Counted from the stretch's first letter, positions 8,209-17,705 are shown. The stretch is 64,000 bases of DNA from Streptomyces reniochalinae (GCF_003323735.1 NZ_QOIM01000027.1:42268-106267); one strand, 5' to 3'. The notes: a model not told the origin generated them from the sequence alone. Numbers and translations: made by a program.

Positions 8209-9555
8209 ATGACCGACGACGCCGGCGGCCCGACCGCATCCGGCGGCTCCCGTGAGCCCGCAGACTCCGCCGACCCGGTGACGGCCTCGGCCGCCGAAGC
8301 CGTGCTGGCCGGGCTCGGGGACATCCGCGAGAGCCTGGAGGGTTTCTACAAGGACCTGCACCAGCATCCGGAGCTCGGTTTCCAGGAGCACCGCACGGCG
8401 GGCCACGTCGCCCAGGCGCTGAACGAGTGGGACTACGAGGTCACCGAGGAGGTCGGCCAGACGGGCGTCATCGGCGTGCTGCACAACGGCGACGGGCCGA
8501 CCGTCCTGCTGCGCGCGGACATGGACGCGCTGCCCGTGCGCGAGCAGACGGGCCTGCCCTACGCCTCCACCGCGACCGGAACCGACAGCGACGGCGTCGA
8601 GCATCCGGTGATGCACGCGTGCGGCCACGACGTGCACGTCACCTGCCTGCTGGGCGCGGCCCGGCTGCTCGCGTCCCGCACCGACGCCTGGCAGGGCACG
8701 CTGGTCGTGCTCTTCCAGCCGAACGAGGAGAACGGTTCGGGGGCCAGGGCGATGGTCGACGACGGTCTCGCCCAGCGGATTCCGCGCCCCGACGTGGCGC
8801 TGGGCCAGCACGTGCTGCCCGCGCCCGCCGGATGCGTCCTCACCAGGTCCGGCGTCATGATGGCGGCCTCGGACAGCCTTCGCGTCACCCTGCACGGGCG
8901 GGGCGCACACGGGTCCATGCCCGAACGCGCGATCGACCCGGTGGTGTTGGCCGCCATGGTCGTCGTCCGCCTCCAGACCGTCGTGGCGCGCGAGATCTCC
9001 GCCACCACGCCCGCCGTGGTCACCGTCGGCTCGATCAGAGCGGGCAGCGGACCCAACATCATCCCGGACACCGCCGAGCTCCAGCTCAACGTCCGCTCGT
9101 TCGACGAGGAGGCGCGCACCCGCGTCCTGGCCGCCGTCCGCAGGATCGTGACCAGCGAGTGCGCCGCCTCCGGAGCGGAGGGCGACCCGGAGTTCGAGAC
9201 CCTGAGCGAGTTCTCCGTCACCGACAACGACGAGGAGCCGACCAGCCGGATCGCCGCCGCGTTCGAGGCGTCCTTCGGGCGGGACCGGGCGCTGACGGCC
9301 GGGCTCGTCCCGGCCAGCGAGGACTTCGGCGAACTCCCCGCAGGACTCGGGTGCCCGTCCAGCTACTGGGGCCTCGGCGGCATCGACCCCGACACCTACC
9401 GCAAGGCCGAGCGCGCCGGGACCGTCGACCGGGACATCCCCAGCAACCACAGCTCCCGCTTCGCACCGGTCGTCCAGCCCACCCTCGACATGGGCGTCCG
9501 CGCCCTGGTCACCGCCTCCCTGGCCTGGCTCGCCCCGCGGCCGAAGGGCAGTTGA
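8209..9555 (+). CDS. M20-family amidohydrolase
   Basis: A 448-aa zinc-dependent hydrolase of the M20 (hippurate hydrolase / IAA-amino acid hydrolase-like) family. Landmarks are DLHQHPELGFQEHRTA, LRADMDALPVREQTGLPYAS, MHACGHDVHVTCLLGAA (metal His/Cys/Asp region), FQPNEENGSGARAMVDDGL (catalytic and metal Glu) and VVTVGSIRAGSGPNIIPDTAELQLNVRS in the dimerisation domain. It should remove an acyl or carbamoyl group from an amino acid. ATG 8209 has GGAAAGG upstream. It ends 85 bp before the acyl-CoA dehydrogenase, which has its own putative operator. Confidence 0.87.
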   Translation: MTDDAGGPTASGGSREPADSADPVTASAAEAVLAGLGDIRESLEGFYKDLHQHPELGFQEHRTAGHVAQALNEWDYEVTEEVGQTGVIGVLHNGDGPTVLLRADMDALPVREQTGLPYASTATGTDSDGVEHPVMHACGHDVHVTCLLGAARLLASRTDAWQGTLVVLFQPNEENGSGARAMVDDGLAQRIPRPDVALGQHVLPAPAGCVLTRSGVMMAASDSLRVTLHGRGAHGSMPERAIDPVVLAAMVVVRLQTVVAREISATTPAVVTVGSIRAGSGPNIIPDTAELQLNVRSFDEEARTRVLAAVRRIVTSECAASGAEGDPEFETLSEFSVTDNDEEPTSRIAAAFEASFGRDRALTAGLVPASEDFGELPAGLGCPSSYWGLGGIDPDTYRKAERAGTVDRDIPSNHSSRFAPVVQPTLDMGVRALVTASLAWLAPRPKGS

Positions 9556-9582
9556 CCTCACCCCGCGCGCATTTCCTTCTCC

Positions 9583-9596
9583 TGCAACACGTTCTA
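9583..9596. promoter_or_regulatory. KstR-like operator before acyl-CoA dehydrogenase
   Basis: TGCAACACGTTCTA matches TnnAACnnGTTnnA, the published operator of the mycobacterial cholesterol repressor KstR, at every fixed position. A probable -10 hexamer, TACTCT (9595-9600), overlaps its right end, as expected for repression. The start codon of the regulated gene is at 9640. A second perfect match lies at 21313. No kstR-like gene is present in the window. Confidence 0.6.
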
Positions 9597-9639
9597 CTCT
9601 GTGCGCCGCTACGGGGACCCGTCGTGGAGCGGAGGGGCC

Positions 9640-10830
9640 GTGTATCTCGACTACACAGCGGAACAGCAGGAGCTGCGCGCACAACTGCGCGAGTACTTCG
9701 CGCGGCTCGTGCCCGACGACGCGCACACGCGCTACGCCGAGCCGGCCGCCCAGAAGGAGTTCTACCGCCGCACCGTGCGGCAGCTGGGCCGGGACGGATG
9801 GCTGGGCGTGGGATGGCCGCGCGAGTACGGCGGCCGGGGGATGAGCGCCGTCGAACAGTTCGTCTTCTTCGACGAGGCCGCGCAGGCGGGTGTCCCGCTG
9901 CCGCTGATGGCCCTCAACACCGTCGGCCCGACCCTCATGCGCTACGGCACCGACGAACAGAAGGGATACTTCCTGCCCCGCATCCTTGCGGGCGAGCTCG
10001 ACTTCGCCATCGGCTACAGCGAGCCCGAGGCCGGCACCGACCTGGCCTCCCTCACCACCCGTGCCGTGCGCGAGGGCGACACCGAGACCGGTCACTACCT
10101 CGTCAACGGGCAGAAGATCTGGACCACGAACGGGGACACCGCCGACTGGGTGTGGCTCGCGGTGCGCACCGATCCCCACGCCAAGCCGCACAAAGGCATC
10201 ACCTTGCTGCTCGTGCCGACCAGCGACCCCGGCTACTCGTGCACCGTCATCACCACGCTCGCCTCCCACGACACCACCGCGAGCCACTACGAGAACGTGC
10301 GGGTGCCGGCGAGCCGCCGTGTCGGTGAGGAGAACGGCGGCTGGCGGCTGATCACCACCCAGCTCAACCACGAGCGCGTCACGCTCGCCGCGCACGGCAC
10401 CATGGCGGTGCGCGCCCTGGCCGACACCCGGCGCTGGGCGCGACGGACCAAGCTCGCCGACGGCCGCCGCGTCATCGACCTGGGCTGGGTCCGCACCCGC
10501 CTGGCCCGCGCGCACGCCCGCCTGGAGGCGATGAAACTGCTCAACTGGCAGATGGTGGACGCGCTCGACAAGGGAGCGCTCACACCGCACGACGCCTCGG
10601 CCGTGAAGGTCTACGGCAGCGAGGCGCGCCGTGACGCCTACGCCTGGCTCATGGAGGTCGTCGGCGCCGCGGGGCCGCTCAAGGAGGGATCGGCGGGCGC
10701 CGTGCTCGGCGGGGAGCTGGAGCGCGGCTACCGCAGCGCCGTGATCTTCACCTTCGGCGGCGGGAACAACGAGATCCAGCGCGAAATCATCTCCTGGATC
10801 GGTCTCGGCATGCCACGGGTGCGGCGCTGA
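9640..10830 (+). CDS. Acyl-CoA dehydrogenase
   Basis: A 396-aa FAD-dependent dehydrogenase introducing the alpha,beta double bond into acyl-CoA. Characteristic elements are GWLGVGWPREYGGRGMS, the flavin/substrate region AIGYSEPEAGTDLASLTTRA, IWTTNGDTADWVWLAVRTD, and the C-terminal FTFGGGNNEIQREIISWIGLGMPRV, common in the actinobacterial FadE enzymes of steroid and branched-lipid catabolism. GTG 9640 has GGAGGGG 4-5 nt upstream; GTG 9601 is an alternative in frame. The KstR-like site upstream suggests induction with the fadD19-echA19 cluster. Exact substrate unknown. Confidence 0.88.
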   Translation: MYLDYTAEQQELRAQLREYFARLVPDDAHTRYAEPAAQKEFYRRTVRQLGRDGWLGVGWPREYGGRGMSAVEQFVFFDEAAQAGVPLPLMALNTVGPTLMRYGTDEQKGYFLPRILAGELDFAIGYSEPEAGTDLASLTTRAVREGDTETGHYLVNGQKIWTTNGDTADWVWLAVRTDPHAKPHKGITLLLVPTSDPGYSCTVITTLASHDTTASHYENVRVPASRRVGEENGGWRLITTQLNHERVTLAAHGTMAVRALADTRRWARRTKLADGRRVIDLGWVRTRLARAHARLEAMKLLNWQMVDALDKGALTPHDASAVKVYGSEARRDAYAWLMEVVGAAGPLKEGSAGAVLGGELERGYRSAVIFTFGGGNNEIQREIISWIGLGMPRVRR

Positions 10831-11009
10831 GCGTTGGTACGGCCCACCCGCGTGGTCCGTTCGGTGTACGAACACGTCACCGGCGCACCGAACCAGTCAA
10901 AGGCGACCACCCTGCCCCCCGGATGGCATACACGGGCAGGAACGAGGCAGCCATACTGAGCAGAGGGGGAGGGACGCGCACAGGACGCGACGACGGGGGC
11001 GAGACGGGG

Positions 11010-13253
11010 ATGGTTCCAAGCACCCTGATCCAAGACCGTTACCGGCTGCTCGAGCTCATCGGGCGCGGCGGTATGGGGGAAGTGTGGCGGGCGCACGACG
11101 AGTCGCTGGGCAGGAGAGTGGCGGTCAAGTGCCTCAAACCACTGGCACAGCGCGGGGACGCCGCGTTCCTGCGCGTGGTGCGCGAGCGCTTCCGGCGCGA
11201 GGCGCGCGTCGCGGCCTCGTTGCAGCACAAAGGCGTCACGGTGGTGCACGACTTCGGTGACGACGAGGGCCTGCTCTACCTGGTCATGGAACTGCTGGAG
11301 GGGCGCAACCTCAGCCAGTTGCTGGAGGAGGGCAAGCGGCAACCGCTGCCGGTGCCCGAGGTGCTCGACGTCGCCGAGCAGGTCTCCGCCGCCCTGGCCT
11401 ACACCCATGCGCAGGGTGTCGTGCACCGGGATCTGAAGCCGGCGAACGTCATGCGCACCGTGGACGGCACCGTCAAGATCTGCGACTTCGGCATCGCGCG
11501 CCTGGCCCACGACATCGGCTTCACCGCCAAGTTGACCGGCACCGGCATCGCCATGGGCACCCCGCACTACATGTCGCCCGAACAGATCGCTGGAACCGCC
11601 GTCGACCACCGCAGTGATCTGTACTCGTTCGGGTGCGTCCTGTACGAACTGGCCACCGGCGCGCCCCCGTTCGCGGGAGGCGACGCCTGGTCGGTCCTCG
11701 TCGGCCACCGTGACGCACCGCCCGAGCCTCCGCGCGCCCACCGGCCGGAGCTGCCGGCCCCGCTGGAGGAGGTCGTCCTGCGGCTGCTGTCCAAGGCCCC
11801 TCAGGAGAGGCCGGACGACGCCGCGGACCTGTCGGTGCAGCTCGCCGCCGCCAGGTCCTTCCTCCCCGCCTGGTCCGCAAGGCCGGCGGGTCACATGGGC
11901 CCCGTGGCGGACCCTGCGGTCTTCATGGGCCCTGCGGTCTCCGTGGGCGCTGCGTTCTCCGTGGGTCCGGCGGCGGGCGAGGCGGTGGAGTGGGGCGGCC
12001 CGGCGGCACGGGAGGACCCGGTGGCGTGGGAGGACCCGGTGGTGCGAGAGGGCCAGGGGCCGGGGGAATCGGGCCCGGGCGACGTGCGGAAGGACGAGGC
12101 CGCCGCGGAAGGGCGGCCTCCCGGCCCGGGGAGCGGCCCCGGGGAAGCCGCGCCCCTGTGGACGCCCGGGTGGGCTCGTGGCATGGGCGGTGGGCTGCCG
12201 GCCCATGGTCTGGTCGCACGGCGGACACCGCCGTGGGTCGGGGCCGAACAGAGCGGGCTCACCGGGCAGTGGACGGGTGAAGGGCCCGCCAGGCCGCCGA
12301 GCGCCGACGTGGCGTCGGCGGCGGCTGTTGCGGTGAGCGGCGGCGGCCCCCGCGCGCTCTCCGCCGAGCCCCGCGCGCTCCCCGCCGAACCGCGTTCGCC
12401 CGGCGCGGGGAACGCCGCACCCGCCGCCCCCCGCCCCCTGGCGCCGGGCCCCGCTGCCGTCCGCCGCCCCGCAGCCCACCCGCCCGGGACAGCCCGCTCG
12501 TCCGGTGGCGTCTGCTCGTCCGGTGGTCTCCACTCGCCGGGCGGCGCCCACCCGCCCGGTAGCGTCCCCCCGCCCGGTAGCGCCCACTCGCCCGGTGGCG
12601 GGCGCCCGCCCGCCGGCGCCCGCCCCGCGCCGTCGCCCGCGCTGCTCGCCGTCCTGGCGAGCAGGCACAGCGCGGGGGAGAGCCTGGGGCGCCTCGGCTG
12701 CTGGGCAGAGGCGTACGAGGCGCACGCCGCGGTCGCCGCCGAGCGCCACGCTCTGCTCGGTGCGTGCCACCCCGACACCCTCACCAGCCGGTTGGCGGCC
12801 GGTCACGCGCTGGGCCGGCTCGGCCGCTGGGAGGAGGGCTGGGAGCTGTGCCGGGGCGTGGCGCTGGACCGTGCGCGGATCTTCGGGGACGAGCACCCGC
12901 ACACGCTGTCGGCCCGCGACGAGAGCGCCGGCTGTCTGCGCCGGCTCGGCCGTGCCACCGAGGCCCTGGAGCTCAGCCGCGACCTGGTCGCGGCGCGGAC
13001 CCGGGTGAGCGGCCCGGCAGCCCCGGAGACGCTGCGGGCCCTGAGCGGGCTGGGCGCCGGACTCGGCTGCCTCGGCCGCTGGGAGGAGGCGCTGGACGTG
13101 CACCGGCACGTGACCTCACTGCGCCACCGTGTGCTGGGCCCCGCCGACCCCGAGACCCTGGCCAGCAGGAACGAGGAGGCGCACTGCCTGGAGCGGCTGG
13201 GCCGCGGCGAGGAGGCCGCGCGGGTCTACCGGGCCCTGGCGCTGGAATCGTGA
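11010..13253 (+). CDS. Serine/threonine protein kinase with C-terminal TPR repeats
   Basis: A 747-aa Hanks-type kinase. The kinase domain occupies about residues 10-280: Gly-rich loop GRGGMGEVW, catalytic Lys40 (VAVK), HRDLKPANV (Asp141), DFG (Asp159) and the activation segment GTPHYMSPEQ. Residues 290-535 are Gly/Pro/Ala-rich and repetitive. Residues 540-745 hold about five tetratricopeptide-type repeats (for example HALGRLGRWEEGWELCRGV), likely for protein contacts. No membrane segment is seen, unlike PknB, so it should be cytosolic. ATG 11010 is set just before the domain; the ribosome site (GACGGGG) is modest. Partner proteins unknown. Confidence 0.87.
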   Translation: MVPSTLIQDRYRLLELIGRGGMGEVWRAHDESLGRRVAVKCLKPLAQRGDAAFLRVVRERFRREARVAASLQHKGVTVVHDFGDDEGLLYLVMELLEGRNLSQLLEEGKRQPLPVPEVLDVAEQVSAALAYTHAQGVVHRDLKPANVMRTVDGTVKICDFGIARLAHDIGFTAKLTGTGIAMGTPHYMSPEQIAGTAVDHRSDLYSFGCVLYELATGAPPFAGGDAWSVLVGHRDAPPEPPRAHRPELPAPLEEVVLRLLSKAPQERPDDAADLSVQLAAARSFLPAWSARPAGHMGPVADPAVFMGPAVSVGAAFSVGPAAGEAVEWGGPAAREDPVAWEDPVVREGQGPGESGPGDVRKDEAAAEGRPPGPGSGPGEAAPLWTPGWARGMGGGLPAHGLVARRTPPWVGAEQSGLTGQWTGEGPARPPSADVASAAAVAVSGGGPRALSAEPRALPAEPRSPGAGNAAPAAPRPLAPGPAAVRRPAAHPPGTARSSGGVCSSGGLHSPGGAHPPGSVPPPGSAHSPGGGRPPAGARPAPSPALLAVLASRHSAGESLGRLGCWAEAYEAHAAVAAERHALLGACHPDTLTSRLAAGHALGRLGRWEEGWELCRGVALDRARIFGDEHPHTLSARDESAGCLRRLGRATEALELSRDLVAARTRVSGPAAPETLRALSGLGAGLGCLGRWEEALDVHRHVTSLRHRVLGPADPETLASRNEEAHCLERLGRGEEAARVYRALALES
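12498..12623 (+). repeat. 18-bp minisatellite inside the kinase linker
   Basis: Seven consecutive 18-bp units in the kinase reading frame encode hexapeptides of the form (S/P)(S/P)G(G/S)xx, for example SSGGVC, SSGGLH, SPGGAH, PPGSVP. The units are degenerate but keep phase, so copy number can change without a frameshift. The encoded segment is a flexible linker between the kinase and TPR parts. Confidence 0.8.
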
Positions 13254-13305
13254 GGGAGCCGGGGGGCCGGCTCGCGTCGCGCGGGCGCGGCGCCGCCGAC
13301 GAAAA

Positions 13306-13320
13306 CTGACGCCGCGTCAG
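13306..13320. promoter_or_regulatory. TGAC-N5-GTCA palindrome before flavoprotein/ligase pair
   Basis: CTGACGCCGCGTCAG is a perfect inverted repeat (6-bp arms, 3-nt centre), 44 bp before the ATG at 13364. The same TGACG-n4-GTCA architecture recurs at 21270-21284 in the fadD19-echA19 intergenic region. A TetR-type operator shared by lipid genes is inferred; the regulator is not in the window. Confidence 0.5.
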
Positions 13321-13363
13321 GAAAGGTCTTCCCTCCGATACCCGGCTGCGGCATCCTGCGCCC

Positions 13364-14467
13364 ATGCAGACGCAGCTGAGCACCCAGCTGGGAGCAGAGC
13401 ACGCGCTCTTCGGCTTCACACCGTTCCCCGCCGTGGCCGCCGCGCTCACCCGCGCGGGCGGATTCGGCGTGCTGGGCGCCGTGCGGTACGGCGCCGCCGA
13501 CGACCTCAGACGCGATCTCGACTGGATGGAGGCACACACCGGCGGGCTGCCGTGGGGTCTCGATGTCGTGATGCCGGCCAAGAAGGTCGAGTCGGTCACC
13601 GAGGCGGATGTCGAGGCCATGATCCCGGAGGGGCACCGCCGGTACGTGCGGGAGGTCCTGGACAGATACCAGGTCCCCGGTCTGCCGGACGGCCAGGACG
13701 GCGGCTGGCGCATCACCGGCTGGATGGAGGAGGTCGCGCGCGGCCAGCTCGATGTCGCCTTCGACTACCCCGTCAAACTCCTCGCCAACGCGCTCGGCTC
13801 GCCGCCGCCCGACGTGATCGAGCGGGCCCACCGGCACGGCATCCCCGTCGCCGCTCTCGCCGGCAGCCCCCGGCACGCCGAGCGGCACAAGGAAGCGGGC
13901 ATCGACATCATCGTCGCGCAGGGCTACGAGGCCGGCGGTCACACCGGGGAGATCGCCACCATGGTGCTCACGCCCGAGGTCGTCCGCGCCGTCTACCCCC
14001 TCCCCGTGCTCGCCGCGGGCGGTATCGGCAGCGGCGAGCAGTTGGCCGCGGCGCTCGCGCTGGGCGCCCAGGGCGCGTGGCTGGGGTCCGTGTGGCTGAC
14101 CACCACCGAGGCCGACCTCGGCTCGCGGGCCCTCACGCGCAAACTGCTGGCCGCCACGGCCGGGGACACGGTGCGCTCCCGGGCGCTGACGGGCAAGCCG
14201 GCACGGCAGTTGCGGACCGACTGGACGGACGCCTGGGAGCCGGGGGAGGGGCCGGGGCCGCTCCCGATGCCCTTGCAGGGCCTGCTGGTGGCGGAGGCCA
14301 ACTCGCGGATACAGCGGTACGAGGTGGAGCCGCTGCTGGGCACGCCCGTCGGGCAGATCGTCGGGTCCATGAACAGCGAACGGTCGGTCCAGGCCGTCGT
14401 CGACGACCTGACGCGCGGGTTCGAGACCGCCGTCGCGAGGCTGAACGGCATCGCGGGCGGCGGCTGA
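13364..14467 (+). CDS. Nitronate monooxygenase-like NAD(P)H:flavin oxidoreductase
   Basis: A 367-aa FMN-dependent TIM-barrel protein. The FMN phosphate region is seen in IIVAQGYEAGGHTGE and VLAAGGIGSGEQLAAALALGAQGAWLGSVWL, followed by DTVRSRALTGKPARQLRTDWTDAW. Overall it resembles, from memory, mycobacterial Rv1533 rather than classical nitropropane dioxygenases. Its neighbour 76 bp downstream is an acyl-CoA ligase, so a role in lipid or CoA-thioester metabolism is more likely than nitronate oxidation, though the reaction is not known. The palindrome at 13306 likely controls both genes. Confidence 0.83.
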   Translation: MQTQLSTQLGAEHALFGFTPFPAVAAALTRAGGFGVLGAVRYGAADDLRRDLDWMEAHTGGLPWGLDVVMPAKKVESVTEADVEAMIPEGHRRYVREVLDRYQVPGLPDGQDGGWRITGWMEEVARGQLDVAFDYPVKLLANALGSPPPDVIERAHRHGIPVAALAGSPRHAERHKEAGIDIIVAQGYEAGGHTGEIATMVLTPEVVRAVYPLPVLAAGGIGSGEQLAAALALGAQGAWLGSVWLTTTEADLGSRALTRKLLAATAGDTVRSRALTGKPARQLRTDWTDAWEPGEGPGPLPMPLQGLLVAEANSRIQRYEVEPLLGTPVGQIVGSMNSERSVQAVVDDLTRGFETAVARLNGIAGGG

Positions 14468-14543
14468 GGGCGGGTCCGCGAGGGAGCGGGCCCGCCGGGC
14501 GGGGGACGGGAAGAGAGCGACGCAACCCAGAAGGGAGCCCGAG

Positions 14544-16085
14544 ATGAACGCACCCAACGGGTTCTGGGCGCAGGCCCAGCGGGACCCGGGGCGCACGGTC
14601 CTCATCGCGCCGGGCGGTGACCAGTGGTCGGCCGACCGCCTGCGCGCGGAATGCGACAAACTCACGCACGGCCTGCGGGCGGCGGGCCTCACGGAGGGCG
14701 ACGCGTTCGCCACGGTGCTGCCCAACGGCCCGGAGTTCCTTATCGCCTACCTCGCCGCCACCCAGGCCGGCTTCTACCTGGTTCCGGTCAACCACCACCT
14801 GGTGGGGCCGGAGATCGCGTGGATACTCTCCGACTCGGGGGCGAAGGTCCTGCTGGCGCATCCGCGGTTCGCCCACGCCGCGACGGCGGCGGCGGACGAG
14901 GCCGGGTTACCGCACGGGCGGCGCTATGCCGTGGGCGGCGCCGTCGACGGCTTCCGCGCCTACGACGAACTGGTGCGCGGCCGGCCCGGGACGCCGCCGG
15001 AAGGGCGCACCAGCGGCTGGGTCATGAACTACACGTCCGGCACCACGGGCCGCCCCCGCGGCATCCGCCGTCCGCTCAGCGGCAAGCGTCCCGAGGAGAC
15101 GCATCTGGGCGGATTCCTCGGCATCTTCGGCATCCGGCCCTTCGACGGCAACGTCCACCTCGTCTGCTCGCCGCTCTACCACACGGCGGTCCTCCAGTTC
15201 GCCGGCGCGGCGCTGCACATCGGCCACCGGCTGGTGGTGATGGACAAGTGGGAGCCGGAGGAGATGCTGCGGCTCATCGACCGGCACGGGTGCACGCACA
15301 CCCACATGGTGCCCACCCAGTTCCACCGGCTGCTGGCGCTGCCGGACGCGACCCGCAGGGCGTACGACGTCTCCTCGATGCGGCATGCCATCCACGGCGC
15401 CGCGCCCTGCCCCGACCACGTCAAGCGGGGGATGATCGAGTGGTGGGGCGGCTGCGTGGAGGAGTACTACGCGGCCAGCGAGGGCGGCGGCGCGTTCGCG
15501 ACGGCCGAGGACTGGCTGAAGAAGCCCGGCACGGTGGGCAGGGCCTGGCCGATCAGCGAGCTGGCCGTCTTCGACGACGACGGCAACCGGCTCGGCCCGG
15601 GGGAACTGGGCACCGTGTACATGAAGATGTCGACCGGCGGCTTCTCGTACCACAAGGACGAGGACAAGACGCGCAGGAACCGGATCGGCGACTTCTTCAC
15701 GGTCGGGGATCTGGGCTACCTGGACGAGGACGGCTACCTGTTCCTGCGGGACCGCAAGATCGACATGATCATCTCCGGCGGGGTGAACATCTACCCCGCC
15801 GAGATCGAGGCGGCGCTGCTCGCCCACCCCGCCGTCGCGGATGCCGCCGCCTTCGGTGTGCCGCACGACGACTGGGGCGAGGAGGTGAAGGCGGTCGTCG
15901 AGCCCGCCGCAGGGCACGAGGCGGGGGAGAGGCTCGCCGGGGAGATCCTGGCCCACTGCGTGGACCGGCTCGCGGGATACAAACGCCCCACATCGGTGGA
16001 CTTCATCGCCGAGATGCCCCGCGATCCGAACGGCAAGCTCTACAAGCGCCGGCTGCGCGCCCCCTACTGGCCGGCCCGCTCCTGA
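14544..16085 (+). CDS. Acyl-CoA synthetase (FadD4-like, ANL superfamily)
   Basis: A 513-aa adenylate-forming ligase activating a carboxylate to its CoA thioester through an acyl-AMP. The P-loop is NYTSGTTGRPRG (from about residue 162), the A5 region YYAASEGGG, the A7/A8 hinge TVGDLGYLDEDGYLFLRDRKIDMIISGGVNIYPAEIE, and the A10 lysine DPNGKLYKRRL near the C-terminus. Substrate not identifiable; the MNYTSGTTGRPRGIRR core recalls mycobacterial FadD4. AGAAGGGAG precedes ATG 14544. Second gene of a pair with the flavoprotein. Confidence 0.87.
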   Translation: MNAPNGFWAQAQRDPGRTVLIAPGGDQWSADRLRAECDKLTHGLRAAGLTEGDAFATVLPNGPEFLIAYLAATQAGFYLVPVNHHLVGPEIAWILSDSGAKVLLAHPRFAHAATAAADEAGLPHGRRYAVGGAVDGFRAYDELVRGRPGTPPEGRTSGWVMNYTSGTTGRPRGIRRPLSGKRPEETHLGGFLGIFGIRPFDGNVHLVCSPLYHTAVLQFAGAALHIGHRLVVMDKWEPEEMLRLIDRHGCTHTHMVPTQFHRLLALPDATRRAYDVSSMRHAIHGAAPCPDHVKRGMIEWWGGCVEEYYAASEGGGAFATAEDWLKKPGTVGRAWPISELAVFDDDGNRLGPGELGTVYMKMSTGGFSYHKDEDKTRRNRIGDFFTVGDLGYLDEDGYLFLRDRKIDMIISGGVNIYPAEIEAALLAHPAVADAAAFGVPHDDWGEEVKAVVEPAAGHEAGERLAGEILAHCVDRLAGYKRPTSVDFIAEMPRDPNGKLYKRRLRAPYWPARS

Positions 16086-16245
16086 GGGGGTCGGGGGCCA
16101 CCGCGACGAACGATGCGCAAGAGAGACCTCGTGGCCACTTTCCACCCCTTCCTGTCACGGCCATGATGATCACGCGTGGTCGCGGGCCACCTGTCCGCGG
16201 CGGCGCCGTCATCGGCAATCCACGGCAGGAACAGGAAGAGGTCCT

Positions 16246-17700
16246 ATGCCCGGGCTCTGGAGCGGGGAAGGCGTACTGCGCCGCAAACCCATCGAGCAGA
16301 TCGAGGAGCCGGAAGGAGGATCAGGACAGCAGCTCACCCGCACGCTCGGCCTGCGCCATCTGACGGCGATCGGCGTCGGCGGCATCATCGGCGCGGGCGT
16401 CTTCAGCCTGGCGGGCACCGTCGCCAACGGCAAGGCGGGACCTGCCGTGCTGATCTCCTTCCTCATCGCGGGCCTCGCCAGCGCCTGCGCGGCCCTGTCC
16501 TACGCCGAGTTCGCCGGGCTGATCCCGAAGGCGGGCTCCGCCTACACCTACGGCTACGCGGTGCTGGGCGAACTCGGCGGCTGGTTCATCGGCTGGGACC
16601 TGCTGCTGGAGTACACCGCGATCGTCTCGGTGGTGGCCATCGGCATCTCCGGATACTTCTCGTTCCTGCTGGAGGAGATGGGCGCCTCGCTGCCCGCCTG
16701 GATGCTGGGCGCCCCCGGCACCGGCGACGGCCACCGGGTGGACCTGTTCGCCGCGCTGCTGTGCCTGCTGATCGCGTTCGCGCTGACCCGCGGCATCAAG
16801 AACGCGGCACGGTTCGAGTTGGTCGTCGTGGTCCTGAAGGTCGCCGTCGTCCTGCTGGTGATCGTCGTCGGCGTCTTCCACATCAAGAGCGGCAACTACA
16901 AGCCGTTCTTCCCCTTCGGTCTCTCCGGCGCCTTCACCGGCGCCGCCACGGTCTTCTTCGCCGTGTTCGGCTACGACGCCATGTCGACGGCGGCCGAGGA
17001 GTCGCAGGACGCGCAGAAGCACATGCCCAAGGCGATCATCTACTCGCTGGTCATCTCCATGGTGCTGTACGTGGCCGTGTGCCTGGTGCTGACGGGGATG
17101 CAGAACTACAAGGACATCGACCCGGACAGCGGCTTCTCCACCGCCTTCAAGTCCGTGGGTCTCAGCAGCGTCGCCGACATCATCGCCGTCGGCGCCATCA
17201 TCGGCATCCTCACCGTGATGTTCACCTTCATGCTGGGCGTCACCCGCGTGTGGTTCTCCATGAGCCGCGACGGGCTGCTGCCCAAGTGGTTCGCCAAGAC
17301 CGACCCGGTGCGCCACGTGCCCGTCCGCGTCACCTGGATCGTGGGCGTCGCCTCCGCCGTGCTCGCCGGTTTCCTGCCCATCGAGGAGGCCGCGGAGATG
17401 ACGAACATCGGCATCCTGCTGGCGTTCGTCGTCGTGTGCGTCGCCGTGATCGTCCTGCGGTACCGGCAGCCCGACCTGCCGCGCAAGTTCAAGGTGCCCG
17501 GCATGCCCGTCGTCCCGCTGCTCGGGGTGGTCTTCTCCATCTGGCTGACGACCTACCTCTCCTGGCAGACCTGGGTGCGCTTCGGCGTGTGGTTCGCCGT
17601 CGGGCTCGTCGTGTACTTCGCCTACTCGTACCGCAGGTCCGAACTGGCCAAGCGTCCTGACGACACCGCGCCGCCGTCCTTCGAGAAGAAGGACTCGTAG
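16246..17700 (+). CDS. APC-family amino acid permease (CAT-like)
   Basis: A 484-aa secondary transporter with about 12 membrane spans. The N-terminal LRHLTAIGVGGIIGAGVFSLAG is the substrate-binding TM1 signature of the APC superfamily. FGYDAMSTAAEESQDAQKHMPKAI and VTRVWFSMSRDGLLPKWFAK identify the cationic/CAT-like (YfnA/RocE) branch. It would import amino acids by proton symport across the cytoplasmic membrane. The ribosome site AGGAAGAGG is well placed. It ends 18 bp before the hydrolase gene, but that gene may have its own promoter. Confidence 0.87.
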   Translation: MPGLWSGEGVLRRKPIEQIEEPEGGSGQQLTRTLGLRHLTAIGVGGIIGAGVFSLAGTVANGKAGPAVLISFLIAGLASACAALSYAEFAGLIPKAGSAYTYGYAVLGELGGWFIGWDLLLEYTAIVSVVAIGISGYFSFLLEEMGASLPAWMLGAPGTGDGHRVDLFAALLCLLIAFALTRGIKNAARFELVVVVLKVAVVLLVIVVGVFHIKSGNYKPFFPFGLSGAFTGAATVFFAVFGYDAMSTAAEESQDAQKHMPKAIIYSLVISMVLYVAVCLVLTGMQNYKDIDPDSGFSTAFKSVGLSSVADIIAVGAIIGILTVMFTFMLGVTRVWFSMSRDGLLPKWFAKTDPVRHVPVRVTWIVGVASAVLAGFLPIEEAAEMTNIGILLAFVVVCVAVIVLRYRQPDLPRKFKVPGMPVVPLLGVVFSIWLTTYLSWQTWVRFGVWFAVGLVVYFAYSYRRSELAKRPDDTAPPSFEKKDS

Positions 17701-17705
17701 CCGGG

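Noticed and set aside
8077..10875. 932-aa reverse-strand frame opposite the amidohydrolase and dehydrogenase
   Set aside because: Antisense shadow typical of very GC-rich DNA: His/Gly/Val/Arg-rich with no motifs, while the plus strand has two recognisable enzymes.
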